Shown: positions 1 through 10,362, counted from the first letter of the stretch. The stretch is 57,730 nt of DNA from Helicobacter cetorum (GCA_022729755.1 DZAZ01000005.1:1-57730), one strand, 5' to 3'. Numbers and translations: made by a program. Notes: generated by a model not told the origin, from the letters alone.

Positions 1-213
1 TTTAAACACTGAAATTTCACAAAATTTTCACAAAATATAAATTTTTACTTATTATCAAAAATTAATTTATAAATTTAAGTTTTTTAAACTTTGTTAAAGT
101 AAAAAGGATTTAAAATGAGTGGTATTTTTTTAAAATGCAGAAAGAGGGTTATATTTAAATGACCATAGAAAGGGACTTGACACTCTCAAATGTTCAGTCC
201 ATTATAAATTAAA

Positions 214-536
214 GAGAGCATAGTTATAAGCCGGTTTCTGTATTAGGTAGTTATTCATCTAAACAACTTTTTTACAAAAGTGTTCTAGCAAAGAGTTCAA
301 TATATGGAGTATTTAACCTGACTCTTCTTGCTACAAGTTGGGTTTACATAGCAGTCTTAATTACTTAAAACTCTGGTAGTCTCTTACACTACCCTTTCAC
401 CCTTACCATAAAATGGCGGTTTACTTTCTGTTGCACTATCCCTTAGTTTACACTAGCCACCCATTAGGTGGAACTTTACTCCATTGTAGTCCGGACTTTC
501 CTCTTGATTATTCAAGCAACTACCAACTATGCTCGA
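214..536 (-). ncRNA. rnpB: RNase P RNA component (bacterial type)
   Basis: Minus strand reads GAGCATAGTTGGTAGTTGC...GAGGAAAGTCCGGACTAC...CCGGCTTATAACTATGCTC; conserved GAGGAAAGTCCGG core and P1 helix closing GAGCATAG/CTATGCTC. Ends approximate. Confidence 0.92.
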
Positions 537-558
537 AGCGATTATAACAAAAATTATT

Positions 559-1623
559 TTAAATCCTAGTATTTTTTAAATATAGTAAAAAAGCAAAAAT
601 ACTTAAACCTAAAATTGGTAAAACAATTGCTATTTCTGGAATAATCACTCCACTAATTGAGAGTTTTGTGAGTGAGTATAAAAAGCCCCAAACACCAAGA
701 GTTATAAAGATTGAGCTAGAACTAAACACAAGTAAATTAAAAAATCTGTGTGAAATAGGAGTAAAATAAAAAATTATCATTACAATTATTGGTGAAAATA
801 GTGGAAAAATGGTAATTGAAAGAAGTATCGCTTTAATTTTATTTATATTTATATTTTGAGTAGTCAAAAGTTTTATCGCATCAATTGCATCAATGATTGA
901 AAAAGAAGCTTTTGCTTCATAGACATTATCTATAATTTTTGGTTTAAATCCATCTAAAATATAAAAACTATCTTTTTTTTCTATGCTAATTTTACTATCA
1001 ACCGTGAAATTTTGGGGCTTATTAATTAAAATTGCATTTTCAACAATCCATTTATTATCTAAAAATTTTGCCTCTTTTGCTTTGATAATTTGAGTTAAAC
1101 TTCCATCTTTTGTTACAAAAATTTTTACATCTTCAACTCTTTTTTGAATAGGATACAATCGCCCAAAATAGATATAGTTATCAAAATATTTCAAAAATAA
1201 ATCACTTTTTGAATTTAGCATATATTTATTTTTCAAAATTGCTTCAGCTTTATCTTTTGCATAAGCAAATTCGCTTAAATTAAGTGAAATATAAAATATA
1301 CTAATAAATAAAGAGGTTAAAAATAGTGGTTTTAAAATTTGATTTTTAGAGTAACCAAGTGAGTAAAAAGCGATTAATTCATTGGTTTTTATTAAAACAA
1401 CTTTTACAATAATTAAAGCGAGTATGAGTGAGAGTGGAGTTGTGAAATTTAGGGCATAAAGTGAATTATAAAATAGATATAGTATTTGAATATTTGCGGA
1501 ATCTGGAATTTTTTTAAAATTTTGCATAAAATCAATGCCGATAAAAAATAGTTCTAATGAGATTAAAACTATAAAAAAGTATTTTAAATATAAAAAAGTT
1601 AAATATTTATATGCTAATTTCAT
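559..1623 (-). CDS. LptF/LptG (YjgP/YjgQ) family LPS export permease
   Basis: 354 aa; N-terminal TM region, ELIAFYSLGYSKNQILKP motif typical of LptF/G, C-terminal TM bundle. Confidence 0.8.
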   Translation of the reverse strand: MKLAYKYLTFLYLKYFFIVLISLELFFIGIDFMQNFKKIPDSANIQILYLFYNSLYALNFTTPLSLILALIIVKVVLIKTNELIAFYSLGYSKNQILKPLFLTSLFISIFYISLNLSEFAYAKDKAEAILKNKYMLNSKSDLFLKYFDNYIYFGRLYPIQKRVEDVKIFVTKDGSLTQIIKAKEAKFLDNKWIVENAILINKPQNFTVDSKISIEKKDSFYILDGFKPKIIDNVYEAKASFSIIDAIDAIKLLTTQNININKIKAILLSITIFPLFSPIIVMIIFYFTPISHRFFNLLVFSSSSIFITLGVWGFLYSLTKLSISGVIIPEIAIVLPILGLSIFAFLLYLKNTRI

Positions 1624-1710
1624 AAACTTATTTTAATCAAAGTTGGCTAAAAGATTAATTTTTTTATTTACTAATATTTTATATAATTAACAAAAACTTT
1701 AGGAAATATT

Positions 1711-2331
1711 ATGAAATTAGCTGTATTTGATTTTGATTCGACTTTAATGGACGGTGAAACGATTGATTTTTTGGCTGAACCTCTTGGACTTAAAGAGAAA
1801 ATTTCAGCAATCACAGAAAAAACAATGCAAGGTGAACTTGATTTTTTTGAAAGTATTACAACTAGAGTTGCACTACTAAAGGGGCTTAGTGTAGAAAAAG
1901 TTAATGAAATTTGCCACAATTTGCCATATATGAATGGTGCAAAAGAGACGATAAATGAACTTCATAAAAAGGGTTATAAAGTCGTTTGTTTTAGTGGGGG
2001 ATTTAGAAATGCAACCGATTATGCACAAGATATTTTAGGTTTTGATGCCAGTTTTACAAATATGCTTCACTCAAAAAATGGTATTTTGACAGGGTTTATT
2101 GGTGGAGATATGATGTTTGATTTCTCGAAAGGTGATATGCTAAATAGACTTCAATCGCTTTTTAAAATCGATATTAAAAATACAATCGTTGTAGGTGATG
2201 GTGCAAATGACCTTAGTATGTTTGCTTATGCTGATAAAAAAGTAGCTTTTTGTGCGAAGGAAATTTTAAGAAAAAATGCAAATATTATAATTGAAAAGAA
2301 AAATTTAACTGAAATTTTAAATTATATTTAA
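1711..2331 (+). CDS. serB: Phosphoserine phosphatase (HAD family)
   Basis: DFDSTLMDGETIDFLAE, SGGF, VGDGANDLSM motifs. Confidence 0.9.
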   Translation: MKLAVFDFDSTLMDGETIDFLAEPLGLKEKISAITEKTMQGELDFFESITTRVALLKGLSVEKVNEICHNLPYMNGAKETINELHKKGYKVVCFSGGFRNATDYAQDILGFDASFTNMLHSKNGILTGFIGGDMMFDFSKGDMLNRLQSLFKIDIKNTIVVGDGANDLSMFAYADKKVAFCAKEILRKNANIIIEKKNLTEILNYI

Positions 2332-2332
2332 T

Positions 2333-4285
2333 TTAAATATTTTTCTCTTCTATCATCTCTATCATTTCCTCAAGCTCAAGATATCGCTCAACCAAAATAT
2401 CATATTCAGTTTTTAACTGCTCAAGTTCATCGGCCACTTTTGAAATACCTCGCTCTTGATAACAATTTGGATTTGCTAAACACTCATTTAACTCTTTTAT
2501 TTTTAGTTCATACTTTTCTATTTTTGTTGGTAAAAGCTCATATTCTCGTTGGTCTTTGTAGCTAAGTTTTGTTTGTTTTTTCTCTTTTTTTATCTCTTGA
2601 TTAGAACTCTTTTGCATTTCAAAGCTAAAACTCTCAATCTCTTTTATCTCTTTTTCAATTTCAAGATATTCAGTGTAACTTTGATGAGACTCCTCAATCT
2701 CGCCATCTCCTTTAAAAATAAAAAGTCTATCAGCTATTTTATCTACAAAATATCTATCGTGACTAACAAAAATTACTGCACCCATAAACTTTTGTAAATT
2801 CTCTTCCAAAATATTAATAGTTGGGATATCAAGGTCATTTGTTGGCTCATCTAAAATCAAACAATCCACTTTTTTGGTAAAAAGCAAAGCTAATGCAACT
2901 CTATTTTTCTCACCCCCACTAAGCATTCCAATTTTTTTATCAAGATACTCCTTTGGAAACAAAAAGTTTTTAAGATAGCCAAAAACGTGCATATTTTTAC
3001 CCCAAGCTTCAACTCTATCTCCACCATCTGGGCAAAATGTTTCTATCAAATTTTTATCATCATTTAAAATAGTCCTGTGTTGGTCAAAGTAGCCAATTTT
3101 AAAATCACCCATTTTTATAATACCTTTATCAGGTTTTAAATCACCAAGAAGTAGCCTTATAAAGGTCGATTTTCCACTTCCATTTTTTCCTACAATTGCA
3201 ATTTTATCTTGTTGAAGTATTCTTGTTGTGAAATTTTCTATCAATAATTTTTCACCAAGTGATTTTTTTAAATTTTCTATTTCAAAAAGCATCTTTTTTC
3301 TATTTAAGCGATTTTCTTTATCGTTTTGAAAATTGTGTTTTTCTCTTTTTAACTCTATTGACATTTTTTTAATAAGTGAAGGATTTTTTTTAGCTGATTC
3401 TCTAATTTCTAGTAATCTCGCTTTTCGCCCCTCATTTCGCTTTCGTCTTGCGGTTACTCCTCGTTGATACCAATGCTCTTCAGCTTTTAGCATTCTTAGT
3501 AAATTTTCGTGGTCTTTTTGCATATTTGATAAAATTTTCTCTTTTTCAATTAAATAATTATTATATCCACCCTTAAAAGTACGAAGTTTACACTCTTCAA
3601 CTTCAACCGATTTTGTTGCTACATTATCGATAAAATACCTATCGTGGCTTACAAAAATCAGAGTAAATCTATTTTTTGACAACATCTCTTCCAAAAATTC
3701 AACCATATAAACATCAAGATGATTTGTAGGCTCATCTAAAAGTAAGATATCAGGTTTTTTGAGTAAAAGCCCAGCAAGAGCTACTCTTTTTTGCTCTCCT
3801 CCACTTAAAAGATTGACAGGTTTAGCTTCAAACTCTTTTAGCATAAATTCATTCAAAACCCGCTCAATTTCGTTATCCAAATCCCAAGCATTAAAAAAAT
3901 CAAGTTTTGTAGTAAGTTCAGCTTGTTTTTTGAGCAACTCTTTATTCTCATAATCACTTGATAATTTCAAGCTAACTTCATCAAAGCTTTTTTTTATCTC
4001 TTTTAACTCTGAAAGTTCATTTTCAATCGCATCTTTCACACTAAGTCCATCCGCAAACTTTGGAACTTGCAGAAGCATTTTTATGTTAATACCGTTTTTG
4101 CTAATTCGCTCACCACCATCGATTTCAATTTCACCCGTAATTATCTTCATAAGTGTAGATTTTCCACTACCATTTTTACCGATAATACAAACTCGCTCCA
4201 ACTCTTCAATTGAAAAATTTACTTCACATAAAATTTTATTTGTATCGTATTGTTTGCTAACTTCAAGCAAATCTATTAGTGCCAT
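2333..4285 (-). CDS. ABC-F family ATPase (Uup/EttA-like)
   Basis: Two ABC domains (GKNGSGKST x2, LSGGEQKRVALAG, LSGGEKNRVALAL) with linker; C-terminal coiled coil. Confidence 0.92.
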   Translation of the reverse strand: MALIDLLEVSKQYDTNKILCEVNFSIEELERVCIIGKNGSGKSTLMKIITGEIEIDGGERISKNGINIKMLLQVPKFADGLSVKDAIENELSELKEIKKSFDEVSLKLSSDYENKELLKKQAELTTKLDFFNAWDLDNEIERVLNEFMLKEFEAKPVNLLSGGEQKRVALAGLLLKKPDILLLDEPTNHLDVYMVEFLEEMLSKNRFTLIFVSHDRYFIDNVATKSVEVEECKLRTFKGGYNNYLIEKEKILSNMQKDHENLLRMLKAEEHWYQRGVTARRKRNEGRKARLLEIRESAKKNPSLIKKMSIELKREKHNFQNDKENRLNRKKMLFEIENLKKSLGEKLLIENFTTRILQQDKIAIVGKNGSGKSTFIRLLLGDLKPDKGIIKMGDFKIGYFDQHRTILNDDKNLIETFCPDGGDRVEAWGKNMHVFGYLKNFLFPKEYLDKKIGMLSGGEKNRVALALLFTKKVDCLILDEPTNDLDIPTINILEENLQKFMGAVIFVSHDRYFVDKIADRLFIFKGDGEIEESHQSYTEYLEIEKEIKEIESFSFEMQKSSNQEIKKEKKQTKLSYKDQREYELLPTKIEKYELKIKELNECLANPNCYQERGISKVADELEQLKTEYDILVERYLELEEMIEMIEEKNI

Positions 4286-4300
4286 TTACAGGTTCCTTTT

Positions 4301-5107
4301 TTAATTAAAATTTGCTATTTCTTGAGCGAATTTTATATTTTTATTTTTAATATCTTTTATATTTATACTATTTTTTTCAAAAATAGCTACAATAGTTGAA
4401 CCCATTTTAAAATATCCAAAACATTCACCTTTTTTTAAGTTTAAGTTATTAAATTCATAAATTTTAACTTCATTTGCATTAATATTGCTCTCTATTTTTG
4501 GCTCAAACGAAACAACCATTTTACCGACATTTAAAGCTCCAACTAAAACTAAATAGATAACTTTATTATTTGGTGTTAAAGCTTCGATTATTACTCGTTC
4601 ATTTTCAATAAATAAATTTAATTTTTTATTTAAATATTTAAGATTAACAGGGTAGAGTTTTCCAGTTATATGAATAACTTTTTTTATCTCTAAGTCGCAA
4701 GGTAAATGATATCTATGATAATCTTTTGGCGATAGATAAAAGTTTATATAATTTCCATCAATCACTCTATCTAAAAAATTTACATCTTTACTTAACAACT
4801 CTTTTGCCGAATACTCCATACCTTTTATTTGAAGTAATTTATCAGCATTTAATTTTCCACACTCTGTTATATAGCTATCAACTGGAGAAATTAAAACTTT
4901 TTTATTATTATTAAACTTCCTTTTTTTGAGTAATTTTCTAGTAAAAAGTTCATTTAAAGAGTGATAATTTTGTATTTTATCAAATTCACTCAAATCGAGT
5001 TTCATAAGTTTTACATAAGAGTAATTTATAAAATTTTGGATTGGTTTTGGAAAGTTTGTGTCTGCAAATTTACCGAATAGTCTTGAAATAGTATTTGTAA
5101 AAATCAA
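4301..5107 (-). CDS. psd: Phosphatidylserine decarboxylase
   Basis: DYHRYHLP motif and C-terminal GST autocleavage site (FKMGSTIV). Confidence 0.9.
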   Translation of the reverse strand: MIFTNTISRLFGKFADTNFPKPIQNFINYSYVKLMKLDLSEFDKIQNYHSLNELFTRKLLKKRKFNNNKKVLISPVDSYITECGKLNADKLLQIKGMEYSAKELLSKDVNFLDRVIDGNYINFYLSPKDYHRYHLPCDLEIKKVIHITGKLYPVNLKYLNKKLNLFIENERVIIEALTPNNKVIYLVLVGALNVGKMVVSFEPKIESNINANEVKIYEFNNLNLKKGECFGYFKMGSTIVAIFEKNSINIKDIKNKNIKFAQEIANFN

Positions 5108-5193
5108 TATAAACTCCTATAAAAATAAAAAAATAAAATTGATTATATCCAAAATATTAAGATAAAATACAGAAAAATTGAGGTGATGAATTA

Positions 5194-5778
5194 ATGAAAT
5201 TTTTTGAAACAATTAAAATTTTAAATGGGGAAATTTTTTATTTGAATTATCATAATATGAGATTTAACCAAACTCAAAAAGCTTTTTTTAAAATTGATAA
5301 AAATATAAATTTAAAAGAGTTTATAACTCCTCCAAAAGATGGGTTATATCGATGTAAAGTAACATATTCAAAAGAGATAGAAAATATTGAATATTTTATT
5401 TATAAAGAGAGAGAATTTAAAAAATTTCAGATAATAAATATTGACTTTGAGTACTCATATAAATTTTTAGATAGAAGTAAAATTGAAGATATGAAAACTG
5501 ATTTTGATGAAATAATAATGGTTAAAAATAGCTTTTTAACGGATACTTCAATCGCAAATATTGCAATTTTTAAAGATAGATGGCTAACTCCAAAAACACC
5601 ACTTTTAAAAGGAGTTACAAGAGAAAGATTGTTAAAATGTGGTTTTTTAAAAGAGGAAAATTTAAAAGTAAAAGATTTATTAAATGCAGAAAAATTTGCA
5701 ATTATGAATGCAATGATAGATTTTAAAGAAATAAAATTTAAGGAAATTGATGAATTGGGATTTAAAAGCACTTTTTAA
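5194..5778 (+). CDS. Aminotransferase class IV (aminodeoxychorismate lyase-like)
   Basis: NSFLTDTSIANI...GVTRERLL...NAMIDFKEI pattern of class IV PLP enzymes. Confidence 0.75.
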   Translation: MKFFETIKILNGEIFYLNYHNMRFNQTQKAFFKIDKNINLKEFITPPKDGLYRCKVTYSKEIENIEYFIYKEREFKKFQIINIDFEYSYKFLDRSKIEDMKTDFDEIIMVKNSFLTDTSIANIAIFKDRWLTPKTPLLKGVTRERLLKCGFLKEENLKVKDLLNAEKFAIMNAMIDFKEIKFKEIDELGFKSTF

Positions 5779-7462
5779 TAGTGAAATTGAACTACAAGAG
5801 TTTATGCAAAAAACTTTAAAAGATGCAAAACTTTTTGAACACACATACAAAGATAAAATAAAAGAGTTAAAAACTAAGGAGTTTTTAGCTGTACTTGATG
5901 ATTATGAGATGATTTTAGATGAAGTTGCAAGATGTAGTACTTATGCTTTTTTGATTTTTTCAACTGATGCTAATAAAGGGGCTTTTTTTGCAAAATATCA
6001 AAAATTAGTTAATGAGTGTGAAGATAAATTACTTTTTTTTGAGTTAGAGTTTAATCATTTAGATGAAGAAAAACAAGAAAAAATTATTTCAAAAGCTGGT
6101 ATAAAAACATTTTATTTGCAATCTTTAAAAAAACAGAAAAAACATCAACTCTCACTAAAAGAAGAGAAAATTATGTTAAAAAAAGAGTTGGTTAGCTCAA
6201 GCGCATTTTCGCGGCTTTTTGATGAGCATTTAAGTAGATTAAAATTTAAATTTGATAATAAAGAGATAAGTGAAGAGGAGGTATTAAGTGAACTTTATAG
6301 TGCTGATAGAAATAGGCGAAAAGAGGCGAGTATTTCGCTTAGTGAGGGCTTGAGCGTTCATTTGAATTTGCTTAGTTATATTTTTAATATGATTAAAACT
6401 GATTTAAAAATTGATTGCGAAATTAGAAATTATAAAAATGCAGAAGAGCCTCGACATATCGATAATAAAATTACACAAAAAAGTGTAGATGCACTAATTC
6501 AAACAACTTGCAAAAATTTTGAGATAGTTAGTGAGTACTATAAAATAAAAGCAAACTTACTTGGAGTTGATAAACTGTATGATTACGATAGATATGCACC
6601 AATTGAGGCTGAAAACGATTACGATTTTGAAAAATCAAAAGAGATAGTGTTAAGTGCATTTAAAAATTTTGATGAGCGATTTTATGAAATTGCACTAAAA
6701 GCATTTAATGAAAATTGGATTGATGTTTATCCAAAAGAGAATAAAAGAGGCGGAGCATTTTCACATTCAGCAGTCCCAAAGGCTCATCCATATATTTTAT
6801 TAAATTATACAAATAAAAGAAGAGATTTATTTACTCTAGCCCATGAATTAGGACATAGTATTCATCAATATCTTTCAAAAGATGTTGGATATTTAAGCTC
6901 TGACACTCCACTTACAACGGCTGAAACAGCTTCAGTTTTTGCAGAAATGATAGTATTTGATTATATAAAATCAAACTTAAAAGATAAAGAGTTAATTTCG
7001 CTTTATGCAAGTAAACTTGAAGATATTTTTGCAACACTATTTCGTCAAATAATTTTTACAACTTTTGAGCGAAGAGTACATTCACAAGATGGCGAATTAT
7101 CGGTAGAAGAGTTAAATAATATTTGGTATGAAGAGAATGCTAAAATGTTTGGAGATAGTGTAATTTTAAGTGAAAATTATAAAATTTGGTGGAGTTATAT
7201 TCCTCATTTTATTCACTCACCATTTTATTGCTATGCTTATAGTTATGGACAACTTTTAGTTTTGGCACTTTATGGGCTTTATAAAAATCAAAAATTAAAT
7301 AATTTTAAAGATAAGTATGTAGAATTTTTAAGTTTAGGTGGAGCAAAATCTCCAAAAGAGTTAATTAAAATTTTTGAATTTGATATAGAAGATGTGGAAT
7401 TTTGGGAAATTGGAATAGATGAAGTTAAAAGAATTTTAAATGAATTTAAAAAAACATTATAA
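5750..7462 (+). CDS. pepF: M3 family oligoendopeptidase F
   Basis: HELGHSIHQYLS zinc site, GGAFSHS, M3 fold signature; ATG at 5750 with RBS AAGGAA. Confidence 0.92.
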   Translation: MNWDLKALFNSEIELQEFMQKTLKDAKLFEHTYKDKIKELKTKEFLAVLDDYEMILDEVARCSTYAFLIFSTDANKGAFFAKYQKLVNECEDKLLFFELEFNHLDEEKQEKIISKAGIKTFYLQSLKKQKKHQLSLKEEKIMLKKELVSSSAFSRLFDEHLSRLKFKFDNKEISEEEVLSELYSADRNRRKEASISLSEGLSVHLNLLSYIFNMIKTDLKIDCEIRNYKNAEEPRHIDNKITQKSVDALIQTTCKNFEIVSEYYKIKANLLGVDKLYDYDRYAPIEAENDYDFEKSKEIVLSAFKNFDERFYEIALKAFNENWIDVYPKENKRGGAFSHSAVPKAHPYILLNYTNKRRDLFTLAHELGHSIHQYLSKDVGYLSSDTPLTTAETASVFAEMIVFDYIKSNLKDKELISLYASKLEDIFATLFRQIIFTTFERRVHSQDGELSVEELNNIWYEENAKMFGDSVILSENYKIWWSYIPHFIHSPFYCYAYSYGQLLVLALYGLYKNQKLNNFKDKYVEFLSLGGAKSPKELIKIFEFDIEDVEFWEIGIDEVKRILNEFKKTL

Positions 7463-7513
7463 ATAAAGTTAAGTTTTGTTAAAATCGAGTAAAACTTTAA
7501 AATTGGAGTTATT

Positions 7514-8254
7514 TTGAAAAAGTTAGTTGCTTATATTACTTCTTCGTTACCAAATAAAAATTTTACGATAGATTTAATTTTAAATTTAAAAGAGGCTGGA
7601 GTTGATTTAATTGAGCTTGGAGTTCCATTTTCAGACCCTGTTGCAGATGGTGTGATAATCGAAAAAGCTAATCAAATCGCACTTGCAAATGGATTTAAAA
7701 TAAATGATATTTTTGAAATATCTCAAAATGTAGCAAAAGAGATTGATACTTTGTGGATGGGTTATTTTAATCCGTTTTATCACAAGGGAGTAGAGTTTTT
7801 TTTACAAAAAGCAAAAGAGTTAAGTGTAAGTGGTTTTATAATTCCAGATTTACCATATGAAGAAGCATTGCCATATAAAAAGCTTTTTAATGAGTATAGC
7901 ATTGATTTAATCGATTTTGTGGCTCCAACTGATACGAAAGAGCGAATTGAGAAAATTACACAAAATTCAACTAAATTTATCTATCTTGTGGCTTATGCTG
8001 GGATTACTGGTGCAGGTACAAAAGAGGATTTAACTCAAATTATAAAAAATATAAAAAATTCTACGAAAACACCAATTTATGTCGGTTTTGGAGTAAATGA
8101 AAAAACAGCAAAAGAAAAAGCAAAAGATGTAGATGGAGTGATAGTTGGAAGTACTTTTGTAAAAGAGCTTTTAAGAGAAGACTTGACAAGTAAAGAAAAA
8201 ATAGATAAAATCAAAGGTTTAGCGAAGATTATCAAAGAAGAGATAAACTCGTAA
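7514..8254 (+). CDS. trpA: Tryptophan synthase alpha chain
   Basis: LIELGVPFSDPVADGVIIEKAN, PDLPYEEA, YAGITGAG, VGFGV motifs. Confidence 0.96.
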   Translation: MKKLVAYITSSLPNKNFTIDLILNLKEAGVDLIELGVPFSDPVADGVIIEKANQIALANGFKINDIFEISQNVAKEIDTLWMGYFNPFYHKGVEFFLQKAKELSVSGFIIPDLPYEEALPYKKLFNEYSIDLIDFVAPTDTKERIEKITQNSTKFIYLVAYAGITGAGTKEDLTQIIKNIKNSTKTPIYVGFGVNEKTAKEKAKDVDGVIVGSTFVKELLREDLTSKEKIDKIKGLAKIIKEEINS

Positions 8255-8627
8255 GGGGATGACTTGGCTTCGACAGGAATCGCGAGGTTAAAGTTGCATG
8301 TCACTCTGAATATAGTGTAAAACTATTCGTTTAAAATTAAACGCAAACAATAAAAATTTCGCTCCAGCTTATGCTAAAGTAGCATAAGTTTAAAAAACCT
8401 TTTCGGAGCAGTTACTATTTAGTTTCGCTATTGAACTTTATAGTAGCTTAAACTTTAAATAGCTTAACTTGAAGTTTGCTCGGATTTTAAGTGAAAACTT
8501 AGAGCTTTGATGGTTTGAGTTTCGGGTGTTGAGCTTAAATTATCAAGAACTTTCAACACCACTAAGCATGTAGAGGCTTTCTCCAAACTATTTTTGGACA
8601 GGGGTTCGATTCCCCTCATCTCCACCA
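8255..8627 (+). ncRNA. ssrA: tmRNA (one-piece); tag ORF 8343-8387 encodes ANNKNFAPAYAKVA*
   Basis: 5' GGGGATG pairs with 3' CATCTCC-ACCA; T-arm GGGGTTCGATTCCCC; tag ORF typical of epsilonproteobacteria. Confidence 0.97.
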
Positions 8628-8667
8628 ATAAAACCCCATAACTACGACATCTTAAAAGAAAGGGTAG

Positions 8668-8820
8668 TCAAATGGTAGTCATTACTCTCAAATAAATCAA
8701 AATAGTAATAAATTATGTCTAGTTGGTATAGCAAGGGATGTGAGACTTGAGAATGAGATGTATGAGGTAGTTTATGAATTGTGTGGATTGAAAAATGAAA
8801 TATGGTATAATAAAAACTAA
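8668..8820 (+). pseudogene. Gene remnant, possible C-terminus of a restriction-modification methyltransferase
   Basis: Start-less frame ...KLCLVGIARDVRLENEMYEVVYELCGLKNEIWYNKN*; the VVYELCGL stretch resembles the IDEIVYELYGLTEEEI C-terminus of Eco57I-like/type IIG methylases. Confidence 0.35.
8806..8811 (+). promoter_or_regulatory. Extended -10 (TGG-TATAAT) upstream of flagellin
   Basis: ATATGGTATAATAAAA 31 nt upstream of ATG 8842; RBS AAGGAGG at 8829-8835. Confidence 0.45.
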
Positions 8821-8841
8821 TTTTAACAAGGAGGTTAAAAG

Positions 8842-10324
8842 ATGTCTTTTAGGATAAATTCTTCATTGTCTCCAGCAGAAATGGTATGGAAATCACATAA
8901 ACGAAAATCAAAAACTTTTAGGTCAATCGCTTCAAAGATTAACAACGGGGATTAAAGTTAAAGATGGTGGCGATGATAGTGCAGGTTTAGCAATAGCCGA
9001 TGGATTGAGGGTTCAGCGGTATTCACTTATGCAAGGGATTAAAAACTCAAATGATGGAGTTGCAATTGCACAAATTGCTGATAAGGGGGTTGAGGGGCAG
9101 ATAAAAATTTTAGATTTAATAAAAACTAAAGCAATTCAAGCTTCTCAAGATGGACAGAATACACAAACAAGACAAGTTTTGCAATCTGAAGTTTCAAAAC
9201 TCATAGAAACACTTGATTTAATGAGCGAAACTACAATGTATAATGGTTATAAACTTCTTTCAGGTACTTATCAAAATAAAAAATTTCACTATGGTGTTCC
9301 AATAAATCAAACAATCGATTTATCAATCGGTTCTACAAAGTCAGATAGAATTGGAAATGTTAGGTTTGAAACGGGTACACTTTTAACGAGTGCTTCAGCA
9401 AATCAAGAGATAGGATTGAAGTTTTTAAAATATGATGGTGTGAGGGATTTAGAGTTAAAAAGTGCAAAAATTGGAACAAATGCAGGAGAAGGGGTTGGGG
9501 CTTTAGTAAATGTTATAAATGAGAGTAGCAACTTAAGCCAAATTAGGGCTAGTTGGAATTTAATCGAAAGTGCAAGTTCAAGTGTTACAAGTGGGGATAT
9601 AAGCGATTTAGTATTAAATGGAATAACAATAGGCACAATCTCGGCTATTAGTGAAAATGATAGTGATGCAAAACTCACAAAAGCAATCAATGAAAATGCC
9701 AATTTAACGGGGGTTGAAGCATATATAATTGATGGAAAATTAAATTTAAGAAGTCTTGATGGAAGAGGCATTCAAATTAGTGGGGCAAATCTTGGAAGTG
9801 TTGCAAACTTAAGAGGTGATAGTTTATTTAATTTTGGCAGAATTACATTAACAAAACTTGGCTCTGATGATATTGTTAGCTCTGGTACAAACTCATCATT
9901 GGCAGGATTTGATAATATAAACGAAGCTCAAACAACTTTAAAATTAAGTGATTTTAAATTTGAAATTAACTCAAGTTCGGGCGATGCAATTGGTTCTTAT
10001 GCAAACTATAATTTAGTCAAATCGTTAGGCGCTAGAGTTAGCTCTTTATCTGGAGCTATGGCTTTGATTGATGTGAGTGAAAGTGCTATAAAAGCATTAT
10101 CTAAAATAAGAAGTGAAATAGGCTCAACTCAAAATCAATTTACTTCAATGATAAACTCTTTGAGTGTAACAACTACAAATTTAGCAGCGGTCGAGTCGCA
10201 AATTAGAGATGTGGATTTTTCAGAAGAGTCATATAATTTTCAAAGAAGAAAAATACTATCACAATCAGGCACTTTTGCACTTCATCAAATGAATAATTTA
10301 GATGGTATTTCAAGATTGTTTTGA
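8842..10324 (+). pseudogene. Flagellin, frameshifted near the N-terminus
   Basis: Frame 1 gives MSFRINSSLSPAE(MVW...) from ATG 8842; the frame shifts around 8858-8887 into ...YGNHINENQKLLGQSLQRLTTGIKVKDGGDDSAGLAIADGLRVQ... (track ORF 9005-10324), ending QIRDVDFSEESYNFQRRKILSQSGTFALHQMNNLDGISRLF. Confidence 0.8.
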
Positions 10325-10332
10325 AAAAATAG

Positions 10333-10362
10333 TTATAAAACCTTAATGGTTTTATAATTTAT
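10333..10362. terminator. Bidirectional intrinsic terminator between flagellin and hoxY
   Basis: Perfect 10-bp stem TTATAAAACC-TTAAT-GGTTTTATAA followed by a T-rich tract. Confidence 0.65.

Noticed and set aside
173-200. Imperfect inverted repeat GGACTTGACAC...TGTTCAGTCC downstream of rnpB
   Set aside because: Mismatched stem and no U tract; not enough to call a terminator or ncRNA.
1671-1919. Antisense ORF over serB (track, -)
   Set aside because: Low-complexity antisense shadow of a clear coding gene; same reasoning applied to other track ORFs lying opposite well-supported genes (e.g. 2549-2797, 3759-3953, 4083-4304, 4726-4914, 5427-5771, 8077-8304, 9403-9771, 11110-11295, 11971-12243, 14668-14952, 21974-22306, 28805-29020, 30528-30776, 35235-35546, 46673-46939, 47933-48178, 48522-48749, 50620-50808, 54780-54992).
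8560-8630. tRNA gene (T-arm GGGGTTCGATTCCCC and CCA)
   Set aside because: This is the tRNA-like domain of tmRNA, not a separate tRNA.
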